Assembly (NCBI RefSeq): GCF_002101555.1
Contig: NZ_LQOL01000035.1
Coordinates: forward strand, 1-47,842
Length of the DNA: 47,842 bases
DNA from: Mycolicibacterium canariasense
GTDB lineage: Bacteria; Actinomycetota; Actinomycetes; Mycobacteriales; Mycobacteriaceae
Reading direction: 5' to 3'
The notes under the pieces are model-generated. The model saw only the letters and a list, made by a program, of their open reading frames with translations, did no database searches and was not told where the DNA came from. The translations under genes were made by a program, and so were the position numbers. The stretch's first letter is position 1. Each line of letters starts with the position of its first letter. Below are positions 41,059 through 47,842 of the stretch, piece by piece.

Positions 41059-43053
41059 GTGGTTCTCCCCGCAGGGTCAAACATCGGCGGCTACATCGTC
41101 GAGGACGTTCTCGGTTCCGGGGGCATGGGCACCGTTTACCGAGCACGACACCCCGTGCTGCCGCGCAGCGATGCCCTCAAAGTGCTCTCCGCGGAACTGT
41201 CCCGCGACGAGCACTTCCGCGCACGTTTCGAACGCGAAGCCGAACTGGCCGCCACCCTGGATCACCCCAACATCGTCGCCGTGCTCAACCGCGGTGAAAC
41301 CGACGGCCAACTGTGGATCGCCATGCAGTACGTCGCCGGCAGCGACGCCGAACGCGAACTGGCCGCCGGACGCATGACCCCGCAACGCGCCGTGCACATC
41401 ACCGGTGAAGTCGCCAAAGCCCTGGACTACGCGCACCGCCGAAACCTGCTGCACCGCGACATCAAACCGGCCAACTTCCTACTCTCCACCGACGATGAGC
41501 GGATCTTTCTAGCCGACTTCGGTATCGCGCGCGCCCTCGACGACGCGGTCAACCTCACCCAGACCGGCACCGTGATGGCCACCATCGCCTACGCGGCACC
41601 CGAGACACTGGCCGGCGAACCCGCCGACCACCGCGCCGATGTCTACTCCCTGGGCTGCTCTCTGTACCGGATGCTCACCGGCACATCACCGTTCAGCAGC
41701 TCCGGTGGCATGGCCGCCGTGGCTGCCGCGCACCTGATGTCACCCCCGCCGCGGCCCACCGACGTGGTGGCCAACCTTCCGGCCACGATGGACACTGTGA
41801 TCGCTCGCGCCATGGCCAAAGAGCCCATCCACCGCTACCAGAGCGCCGGGGATCTGGCCCGCGCTGCCGCCGCGGCACTCGATGAGACCACCGCCGAGGT
41901 ACGCATCACCCCGGCGCCCTCACCCGCACAGCGCCCACCGTGGGGTCCGGAGAACAGTCCGCCGCACTGGAGCGGGCCACACACCGGCACAGGCCCGTAT
42001 CCGCCCGGGCCGGGATGGTCCACCGGGCCGACCCCCGCGACCGGGTGGCCCACCGGCCCCGGACCCGCCGCCCCGATGCACCTCTCTTCGACGCGAAAAC
42101 CGCGCAGCCGCAGGACCGCGCTGGCCGCCGCGGGCGTCGCCGCCGCCGTCGTGGTCAGCGGCGGGGTCGGAACCTGGATGTTCACCCGCGAGGACACCCC
42201 CGCCTACGCGGCACAGACACTTGTCCACGCCCACGGTGAAGCCACCCTGACCGCCCCACCGACATCCATTGTGGCCGCCGGCCCCGGCGACGGGGACGCG
42301 GTGCTGTCGCTGGGCGTGCAACCCGCCGCCATCGTCGCACCCCCCGCCGGCCTGCCCAGCTGGGAGAAAGACCTCATCACCGGCGACACCCAAGTGCTCA
42401 CCAGTGCTGACCCTGCCCAAATCGCGGCGGCCAAGCCTGATCTGATCATCGACACCGGCGACATCGACGCAGCAACCTACCGCTCCCTGGCCGAGGTCGC
42501 GACCACCATCACCCGCGCCCCCAACGCCAACGAATGGAGCTGGCAGACACAGCTGCAATGGGTAGGCCGCATCCTGGACCGCACTGAACAGGCTCAGCAG
42601 CTCATCGACGAGGCTGCAGAATCCCAAGCCAAGCTGCGCACCGAGCATCCGGTGTTCGACGGTAAGAGCGTCGAGGTCGTGTTCGTCGCCGATGACGGAA
42701 TCAGTGTCGCCACGCCGAATTCAGCTGCGGCGCAGTACCTGCAAGGTCTGGGGTTCCGATACCTGGACAAGCCGGCGATCACCGCGTCCGCGGACGGATC
42801 AGATATCGCTGCCGTCGCCGACCCTGAGCAACTCAACACGATCCCTACCGACGTACGGATCGTGGCACGCACGGACTCCGCAGCTGGTGGCGGCAGCTAC
42901 AACGGGCTGCCCGACCCGTTCACCAAATTCCGCGGCGCCACAATCATTGTCGATGACACCGCGGCGATCGACGCGCTACGCGTACCCGGGTACGCGGCCA
43001 CCGCTTACCTGAATACGGCACTGGTCAACGCACTGAGCCGCCAGATCCGCTGA
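41059..43053 (+). CDS. Ser/Thr protein kinase with siderophore-binding-protein-like ectodomain
   Basis: A 664-residue membrane kinase from GTG 41059 (AGGTG 8 nt upstream). The kinase domain (about 12-270) is complete: GSGGMGTVY loop 19-27, K41, HRD at 132-134, N139, DFG at 153-155, and APE at 180-182 with threonines in the activation loop. A Pro/Gly-rich linker follows (285-345), then a membrane helix (353-375). The ectodomain (376-664) looks like a class III periplasmic binding protein of the FepB/BtuF type: [20 protein letters not shown], then [20 protein letters not shown] and [14 protein letters not shown] kinase that binds a siderophore or cobamide outside and signals inside is the direct reading of this fusion. 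Its ligand is unproven. Confidence 0.87.
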   Translation: MVLPAGSNIGGYIVEDVLGSGGMGTVYRARHPVLPRSDALKVLSAELSRDEHFRARFEREAELAATLDHPNIVAVLNRGETDGQLWIAMQYVAGSDAERELAAGRMTPQRAVHITGEVAKALDYAHRRNLLHRDIKPANFLLSTDDERIFLADFGIARALDDAVNLTQTGTVMATIAYAAPETLAGEPADHRADVYSLGCSLYRMLTGTSPFSSSGGMAAVAAAHLMSPPPRPTDVVANLPATMDTVIARAMAKEPIHRYQSAGDLARAAAAALDETTAEVRITPAPSPAQRPPWGPENSPPHWSGPHTGTGPYPPGPGWSTGPTPATGWPTGPGPAAPMHLSSTRKPRSRRTALAAAGVAAAVVVSGGVGTWMFTREDTPAYAAQTLVHAHGEATLTAPPTSIVAAGPGDGDAVLSLGVQPAAIVAPPAGLPSWEKDLITGDTQVLTSADPAQIAAAKPDLIIDTGDIDAATYRSLAEVATTITRAPNANEWSWQTQLQWVGRILDRTEQAQQLIDEAAESQAKLRTEHPVFDGKSVEVVFVADDGISVATPNSAAAQYLQGLGFRYLDKPAITASADGSDIAAVADPEQLNTIPTDVRIVARTDSAAGGGSYNGLPDPFTKFRGATIIVDDTAAIDALRVPGYAATAYLNTALVNALSRQIR

Positions 43054-43062
43054 TCGACATCT

Positions 43063-43082
43063 CGACGACAGAGTCTGTGTCG
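43063..43082. terminator. Hairpin between convergent kinase and HTH genes
   Basis: CGAC-g-ACAG-agt-CTGT-GTCG, a 4+4 bp stem with one bulge, between the kinase stop (43053) and the convergent HTH gene stop (43098). Flanking ATCGACA (43053) and TGTCGAT (43078) can form an alternative longer pairing. Likely a bidirectional terminator. Confidence 0.4.
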
Positions 43083-43097
43083 ATAGTCGCTTCACTC

Positions 43098-43565
43098 TCA
43101 GGCGTGTTTGCGAGGGCGGCCAGCAGCAAGCGGATGGTTCTCCCGTCGTGTCCTGAAAGCCTCGATGCTGGCCCTTGTCCAGATGGGTCCGCTGCGCGGC
43201 TTGGCGACGGGCGCAGGGAAACCGGGTGTTTTCTGCAGCAACTGGATGACTCGGGTAGCCGAAACACCCAGTACTTGGGCAGCATCACCGACACTCAGAA
43301 GATCCATCTCTGGCGGGTGTGCGAGCAGTGCTTGATGTTGCTCAGTGGGTTGCACCGCAATTGCAGAGGGCTTCTCGCGTAGCAGCGGACGGGCCAGCCG
43401 CAGCGCCAATGTGGTGGCCTGGCGCAGCGTCGGTGCCTTCACTTCGAACACTGCGCTCAGAACCTGGGCCTCGGCATCGTAGGTGACAGACCTATCAAGG
43501 TCTGCAACCGCGCGTTCGGTCAAACGGGCTGTCGTACAGGAGGCTGTTGCTGTCCACCGAGTCAC
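43098..43565 (-). CDS. Helix-turn-helix DNA-binding protein
   Basis: A 155-residue protein from GTG 43565 (GGAAGG 8 nt upstream). The N-terminal 75 residues have an alpha/beta look with an RSVTYDAEAQVLSAVFEVKA strand pair. The C-terminal part (MDLLSVGDAAQVLGVSATRV, then FPAPVAKPRSGPIWTRASIE) is an excisionase/MerR-like winged HTH, as in small DNA-binding proteins of phages and plasmids. The tail is basic (AAGRPRKHA). The target is unknown. It converges on the kinase gene. Confidence 0.7.
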   Translation of the reverse strand: MTRWTATASCTTARLTERAVADLDRSVTYDAEAQVLSAVFEVKAPTLRQATTLALRLARPLLREKPSAIAVQPTEQHQALLAHPPEMDLLSVGDAAQVLGVSATRVIQLLQKTPGFPAPVAKPRSGPIWTRASIEAFRTRRENHPLAAGRPRKHA

Positions 43566-43874
43566 CGGTGTGTCCTTCCCTATCTCATCACCCCCAAACC
43601 CTTATCAATGATGGCGCATCAAGCCGCGAAGCGACACCCAGCAAGCGCTCGGTACGGATGCCGCGCAACCTGTTCCGCGGGAAGAGTCCGAGTGGGGTTC
43701 GGCCAGTGAGGAATGGAGTACCCATGCTGCGCGTTCGGGGATTGGGCGGTGGGCAGTGTCGAGCGGAGTTCTCATATCAGCTCCATGGACCATGAGCCGG
43801 AGTTGAACGGGTCGTTCGAGTCCTCACCGACAACGAGGTCACCAACATTCTCAGGTCATCTCTAAGCTCAGTTC
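43566..43874. other. Intergenic stretch
   Basis: About 310 bp between divergent HTH and SDR genes. Short frames are open in both directions without motifs or ribosome sites. It should hold both promoters. No strong repeat is seen. Confidence 0.4.
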
Positions 43875-44621
43875 ATGTCTGCAGTGAGTGGGATCGCGTT
43901 GGTGACGGGGGCGACCCGGGGTATCGGTGAAGCGACGGCGTTGATGCTCGCGTCACGGGGTGCTCACGTGCTGGTGAGTGGCCGCGACGTAGAGAGTGGT
44001 CAGGCGGTGGTGAATGCGGTGCGTTCGGCGGGCGGGGCCGCGGATTTCGTGGGTGCGGCGCTCGTCGACGCCTCCAGTGCTCAGCGCTTGGCAGCCGAGG
44101 CGAACGAAGTGGCCGGGCGGGTCGACATTCTGGTCAACAACGCGGCGATCGGTGTGTTCGGCACCACCGCTGCGATCGACGAAGCCGATTTCGATGCGTG
44201 CTTCGCGGTCAACGTCAAGGCACCGTTCTACTTGGTTGGCGCCTTGGCGCCACAGATGGCCGAACGCGGTCACGGAGTGATCGTGAACGTCTCGACCATG
44301 GTCGCTTCCTTCGGAACGGCCGGTTCAGCGGTGTATGCGGCGAGCAAGGCCGCGCTGAACCTGCTGACGAAGTCCTGGGCGGCCGAGTACGGTCCGCGCG
44401 GTGTGCGCGTGAATGCGGTCGCCCCCGGCCCGACCGCGACGGACAACGCGCTTATGCAGTTCGGGGAGGACGGGCTGGCGGCGATGATGCGCCACACCCC
44501 GGCACGCCGCGTGGCAGCTCCAACCGAGATCGCCGAAGCTGTCGCTTATTTGGCCAGCGATCAAGCCAGCTTCGTCCACGGCGCGGTCATACCTGTCGAC
44601 GGCGGGCGCACCGCCGTATAG
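43875..44621 (+). CDS. Short-chain dehydrogenase/reductase
   Basis: A 248-residue classical SDR. The NAD(P) motif TGATRGIG is at 11-18, NNAA follows strand 4, the catalytic Ser lies in VNVSTM, and the Tyr/Lys pair is in YAASKAALN. The C-terminus (VAYLASDQASFVHGAVIPVD, then GGRTAV) is typical of FabG-like enzymes. R15 after TGAT, with SGRD after strand 2, favours NADPH. The substrate is not readable. It is followed by the damaged methyltransferase gene, with no clear operon link. Confidence 0.92.
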   Translation: MSAVSGIALVTGATRGIGEATALMLASRGAHVLVSGRDVESGQAVVNAVRSAGGAADFVGAALVDASSAQRLAAEANEVAGRVDILVNNAAIGVFGTTAAIDEADFDACFAVNVKAPFYLVGALAPQMAERGHGVIVNVSTMVASFGTAGSAVYAASKAALNLLTKSWAAEYGPRGVRVNAVAPGPTATDNALMQFGEDGLAAMMRHTPARRVAAPTEIAEAVAYLASDQASFVHGAVIPVDGGRTAV

Positions 44622-44689
44622 AGAACGCATCCGAGAGCTTCCCAGCATCGGTGTAGAGGGACGTCCCTCATCCGCGGCCGGTGCGATCG

Positions 44690-44894
44690 CTATCATGGAT
44701 GGGCGATAGTCGCACGCTCGCGCTCTATCGTTTGCTTTCAACGCGTTTGAACGCTTCGGGTCGGGTCGACCGGTGCCCTGTGGAGCTGTTCCGTATACCG
44801 ATCCCGGCTTTTGATTTCCTGTCCGGTTACCCTCGCGATATGAGGTTGCCCCGCTCGCTGCGGTTACTCGGCCAGCCGAGCGCCCGGACCACTG
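44690..44894 (+). pseudogene. Out-of-frame 5' remnant of the methyltransferase gene
   Basis: Upstream of 44895 a different frame reads DSRTLALYRLLSTRLNASGR, then RLPRSLRLLGQPSARTT, resembling the N-terminal helical region that precedes the SAM domain in this methyltransferase group. Other frames carry stops. The remnant and the SAM domain cannot be read as one frame without at least one shift. Confidence 0.4.
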
Positions 44895-45623
44895 ATGGTC
44901 GACGGCGTGTGGATCACCGCGCCAGCTGGACTGCCCAACGACTTCGTCGTGCTCCGAGTCCGCTACCTCGATGACGTGCTCGACCGGGCCTTCGCTGACG
45001 GAATCGACCAGATCGTCCTGCTCGGTGCCGGTTTCGACACCACGAGTCTGCGTCACCAACGTGCCGGCGCGACCTTCTTCGAAGTTGACGTGCCCTCCAC
45101 CCAACACGACAAACGCTGCACCACAGACACACTCCTAGTCGGCGAAAAGCAGTCCGCGATCAACTGGGTGCCATGTGATTTCGAGAAGGACCGACTGCCC
45201 GAGCGCCTCAAAGCCGGTAGGTTCGATCCCGCCCGCCGCTGCGTGGTCGCCTGGATCGGAGTCACGATGTTCCTCAGCAAAGACGCGATCACCGCCACAC
45301 TGACCGACATGGCCACCGTGTGCGCACCGGGCAGCACCATCGTGCTCGACTACATCGATCCCGACGTCATCTCCGGCAGCACCACCTCACCAAGCGCACA
45401 GCGAGTAGCCAAGACAGTCGCTTCCAACGGCGAGCCGTACCGCACCGGGTACACCACCACCGACATCAACGCTGCCCTCACCGACCACGGGTTCATACCC
45501 GACGACCACGCAGCCGCCACCGCACTACAGCAGCGCTACTGCCACACACGTGCGCCGCTGCCTGCCGGCCACGACTGGCTGAGAGCCCTCACTGCCGTCA
45601 GAAATGCGCGTGACACGATGTGA
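44895..45623 (+). CDS. SAM-dependent methyltransferase (LCMT/TIGR00027-like), N-terminally damaged
   Basis: 242 residues from ATG 44895. DGIDQIVLLGAGFDTTSLRH is the characteristic motif I of the large mycobacterial family of putative methyltransferases. TFFEVDVPSTQHDKR supplies the acidic SAM contact, and VAWIGVTMFLSKDAITATL, then TIVLDYIDPD, the later strands. Relatives carry about 70-80 more residues at the N-terminus for substrate binding. Here that part lies out of frame upstream, so the enzyme is probably inactive or altered. No ribosome site supports ATG 44895. Confidence 0.7.
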   Translation: MVDGVWITAPAGLPNDFVVLRVRYLDDVLDRAFADGIDQIVLLGAGFDTTSLRHQRAGATFFEVDVPSTQHDKRCTTDTLLVGEKQSAINWVPCDFEKDRLPERLKAGRFDPARRCVVAWIGVTMFLSKDAITATLTDMATVCAPGSTIVLDYIDPDVISGSTTSPSAQRVAKTVASNGEPYRTGYTTTDINAALTDHGFIPDDHAAATALQQRYCHTRAPLPAGHDWLRALTAVRNARDTM

Positions 45624-45657
45624 GTGTGACGACGTATACGCACCCTCGGCGATCGGC

Positions 45658-46269
45658 TTATGGTGACGCTGTCGTCTCGGACCGGCGAGCGCGATGCGCT
45701 GCCGCCTTCGCGCGATTGCCGCACCGACTCATGGAACACCAACGCCGCTGGCGTGCGCCGGGTGCGAGAAGGTAGATCATCCGGCAGTCGTCACTCGCGC
45801 ATTCGCGAAGGTGATTCCTTCTCTCAGAGTCTGAGAGGAGGGCGAGAAGGTCGCGGGTAACGCTGGCACAAACGGCAGCCTGGTCGAGCGCCGCCATGTG
45901 CGCTTGCGGCCCATGACGGCCGCTGACAAGACGCGGCAAGGGAACGTCTGCACGCGCCCACGCCTCGATCCGCTGAACTGTCGAAAGGCCGACAGGTTTG
46001 TGATGAAGGTACGCAGTCAGCACCTCCCACGAGGCCTCGCGAAGATCGCGCAACTCAGTGAGCAAGCTATCCCAATCCACATCGGCAGCAATGTCGATGC
46101 CGACGCCGGCACACCACCGCACGAGCGCCTCGATATCGGCTAGACGCTCCACCCGATGGGTCTTGCCTGCACCACGCCGTCCGACCGTCGCGGCGAGATT
46201 CAACACGAGGGAACCGGCGTCGTAGCGGAGTTCCCGCAGGGCGGTGCTGGTGCGGTTCACCGAGTTCAT
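45658..46269 (-). CDS. CGNR zinc-finger transcriptional regulator (ABATE domain)
   Basis: A 203-residue regulator. The C-terminal CGNR finger is complete: RECASDDCRMIYLLAPGARQ, then RRWCSMSRCGNRAKAAAHR, with four cysteines for zinc followed by basic helix residues. The N-terminal part (about 15-140) is the helical ABATE-type sensing domain. It is divergent from the MFS transporter gene, with 43 bp between starts and a TAACC-N8-GGTTA repeat in the gap. Control of the transporter is therefore very likely. Confidence 0.88.
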   Translation of the reverse strand: MNSVNRTSTALRELRYDAGSLVLNLAATVGRRGAGKTHRVERLADIEALVRWCAGVGIDIAADVDWDSLLTELRDLREASWEVLTAYLHHKPVGLSTVQRIEAWARADVPLPRLVSGRHGPQAHMAALDQAAVCASVTRDLLALLSDSERRNHLRECASDDCRMIYLLAPGARQRRWCSMSRCGNRAKAAAHRARRSETTASP

Positions 46270-46279
46270 GCTTCAATAG

Positions 46280-46297
46280 TAACCTCATATCCGGTTA
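46280..46297. promoter_or_regulatory. Operator-like repeat between CGNR regulator and MFS genes
   Basis: TAACC-tcatatcc-GGTTA, an inverted repeat with 5-bp arms in the AT-rich 43-bp spacer, 16 bp before the MFS start. It is placed to let the CGNR protein block both promoters. Confidence 0.5.
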
Positions 46298-46312
46298 TTT
46301 AGGACGGGTGCG

Positions 46313-47527
46313 ATGTCGGCTCGACTGCCAGGATGGTCTCGCGCTGCTGCGGGCCTTGCGGTTGTGGGTTGGGGCGCAAATCAATTCGCTGCACTACTTC
46401 CGGTTTACCGGGAGACGACTGGTCTCTCCGCCTCGCAGATCTCGTTAGCGTTCGCTATCTACATCGTGGGTCTCATCCCCGCACTCTTCATTGCTGCTGA
46501 GGTCGCGGACCGCATCGGTCGACGCTGGCTCGTCCGAATCGCCGTTGTGTTGTCCGCTGCAGCGTCGGTAGTGCTCTGCTTCAGTCCGCAGGAACACTGG
46601 CTGCTGCTGCTCGGTCGACTCATGTCTGGTGCTGCCGCTGGCGCTGCCCTCGGGCCGGGATCTGCATGGGTAACTGAGCTTTCAGACGATGACAGGGCCG
46701 CCGCTCCGAAGCGCGTCACGGTGGCGCTTTCCGTCGGATTCGGAGGGGGGCCGCTCGTTGCAGGTGTCGTCGCACAGTGGGCTCCATGGCCTGAGGCCTC
46801 GCCTTACTCGGTTCATTTTCTTGTCTCGATAGTTGCGGCCGCACTGCTGTGGCGAACGCCCGATCCTTCTTTCGACCACGGAGCGCCTACGAAGGTGGCG
46901 GAGCATCTGGGCACGACAGAGCGGCCTTCTGACAGACCAGACACCGCCCCGAAAGAAACGTTCTGGGAGACGGTCAGGTCTGCAGCGTTCATACGGACCA
47001 TCCCATTCACGGCGCCATGGGTGTTCGGCGCAGCAACCATGAGCTTCGCCATCGCGCCCTCCGTCATTCACGTGCCAGGTTTCAGCACCGCGAGTGCTGG
47101 AGTCATCACCGGCATCACCATGGGCTCCGGTGCACTGGTGCAGCCGCTTGCGCAGCGAATCGAGCGATGGAAACAAGGCGCCGCTATGCCGGCTGGGCTC
47201 AGCCTCGCAGTGTTTGGAATGCTTCTCGCCGCCACCGCATTCGCCGTTCAGATCAGCGCCCTGCTGCTTCCAGTGGCGGTGATCTTGGGATCGGCATACG
47301 GCGTCATCCTCGTTGCAGGGCTACGTCAGATCGAAACGCTCGGCCATTCAAAAGACCGTGCACGTCTGAACGCCGCCTATTTCTCCTTCACCTACATCGG
47401 ATTCATCCAGCCATTCGTATTCGCCGTCGTCGCGACCACCCAGACCAGCCAGATCATCTTCGCAATGATCGGCGCCCTGGTCGCCACAGCCACAACCGTC
47501 GCTACCAGCAGAGCACGTCATGTCTAG
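46313..47527 (+). CDS. Major facilitator superfamily transporter
   Basis: A 404-residue membrane protein with about 12 helices. The loop 2-3 motif of the MFS is present as AEVADRIGRRWLVRIAVVLS, and GAAAGAALGPGSAWVTEL in helix 5 resembles the drug:H+ antiporter motif C region. The central cytoplasmic loop is at about 180-220 (ERPSDRPDTAPKETF). Adjacent regulator and family point to efflux of a small toxic compound. The substrate is unknown. Divergent from the CGNR regulator gene. Confidence 0.9.
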   Translation: MSARLPGWSRAAAGLAVVGWGANQFAALLPVYRETTGLSASQISLAFAIYIVGLIPALFIAAEVADRIGRRWLVRIAVVLSAAASVVLCFSPQEHWLLLLGRLMSGAAAGAALGPGSAWVTELSDDDRAAAPKRVTVALSVGFGGGPLVAGVVAQWAPWPEASPYSVHFLVSIVAAALLWRTPDPSFDHGAPTKVAEHLGTTERPSDRPDTAPKETFWETVRSAAFIRTIPFTAPWVFGAATMSFAIAPSVIHVPGFSTASAGVITGITMGSGALVQPLAQRIERWKQGAAMPAGLSLAVFGMLLAATAFAVQISALLLPVAVILGSAYGVILVAGLRQIETLGHSKDRARLNAAYFSFTYIGFIQPFVFAVVATTQTSQIIFAMIGALVATATTVATSRARHV

Positions 47528-47842
47528 AAGACCCGAGCCGAACCACTCTTTTCATTTCTTCGGGCTTCTCCTGCCTTGGCTGACGGTCCGCAACGAGCAC
47601 GTCGGCTCAACACACGCATTGCCGGCGTGCCTCGTTGGCGTTGGTGACTTTCGGGGCCTCGCCGCCAGTCGGCTGGTCCTGCCCGCGCGTTTGAATACCC
47701 GGAACAACAACGGGGTCAACAGAACCGCAACCGCCGGGGCCAGGCCCGGCGACAATAGATGTCGATCGCGCCGTTTCTGAGATAACTAACCAGTTCGGGG
47801 TTCTAAATGTCCTCATCTGAGCTGGTGGGCTTGGGGTGACTA
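47528..47842. other. Right-edge stretch without an identified gene
   Basis: 315 bp to the window end. Minus-strand frames are open (one begins LAPAVAVLLTPLLFRVFKRA), but the frames are short and mixed, with no clear ribosome site. A gene entering from the right cannot be excluded. Confidence 0.35.

Overview
The window is high-GC actinobacterial DNA, almost certainly from a Mycobacterium/Mycolicibacterium. The signs are mycobacterial-type lipoproteins (LpqN/LpqM-like, DUF7373-like), a DUF732-type secreted protein, a PknH-type sensor domain, proline-rich N-termini on single-span membrane proteins, and frequent GTG starts with 4-bp ATGA/GTGA gene overlaps. The left and middle parts look accessory (genomic island or plasmid): an integrase end, an IS256-type element with a perfect target duplication, several decayed genes, and stacked metal- and sulfur-stress modules.

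Layout. (1) 0-3.2 kb: the 3' end of a tyrosine recombinase with a small coiled-coil partner, a small basic protein, and a SIR2-like NADase-type gene interrupted by one in-frame TAG. (2) 3.3-8.7 kb: a module under a CadC-like ArsR/SmtB sensor, made of a TlpA-like thioredoxin lipoprotein, Lnt, CcdA and ResB. Matching TACTA-N7-TAGTA operators lie in front of two of its transcripts. A short relic of a P-type ATPase N-terminus lies between the sensor gene and lnt. (3) 8.7-11.6 kb: a decayed membrane gene, a MerR regulator divergent from an alpha/beta hydrolase, and a 1-Cys peroxiredoxin. (4) 12-16.1 kb: a persulfide/sulfide module (SQR-like flavoprotein, CstR-like repressor, TauE permease, metallo-beta-lactamase-rhodanese fusion) with three ATACCC...GGGTAT operators. 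(5) 16.2-17.6 kb: the IS256-family element, inserted in a decayed ORF. (6) 17.8-25.7 kb: a minus-strand run of AraC regulator, fatty-acid hydroxylase, CmtR-like sensor, CadA-type ATPase, LspA and CadD; opposite the AraC gene is an overlapping methyltransferase, ICMT-like protein and adenylate cyclase-YHS fusion. The AraC gene and cmtR share one operator-like palindrome. (7) 25.7-31.6 kb: hypothetical and secreted genes plus a VapB antitoxin with a VapC stump.

(8) 31.8-43.1 kb: two gene runs transcribed away from a shared 276-bp spacer. Leftward: an FHA-helix-turn-helix protein, an LpqM-like zinc protease lipoprotein, small membrane or helical proteins and a LigB-like protein. Rightward: a PknH-type sensor domain without a kinase, a proline-rich membrane protein, a small frameshifted relative, a DUF7373-like lipoprotein, and a Ser/Thr kinase whose ectodomain is a siderophore-binding-protein-like fold. 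Phosphothreonine writer, phosphothreonine reader and envelope proteins together make this the best candidate for an undescribed signalling system here. (9) 43.1-47.8 kb: an HTH protein, an SDR, an N-terminally damaged SAM methyltransferase, and a CGNR regulator divergent from an MFS transporter.

A recurring theme is that lipoprotein-maturation enzymes (Lnt and LspA) each sit inside an ArsR-regulated metal module. All functional statements rest on reading motifs by eye; no database search was possible.
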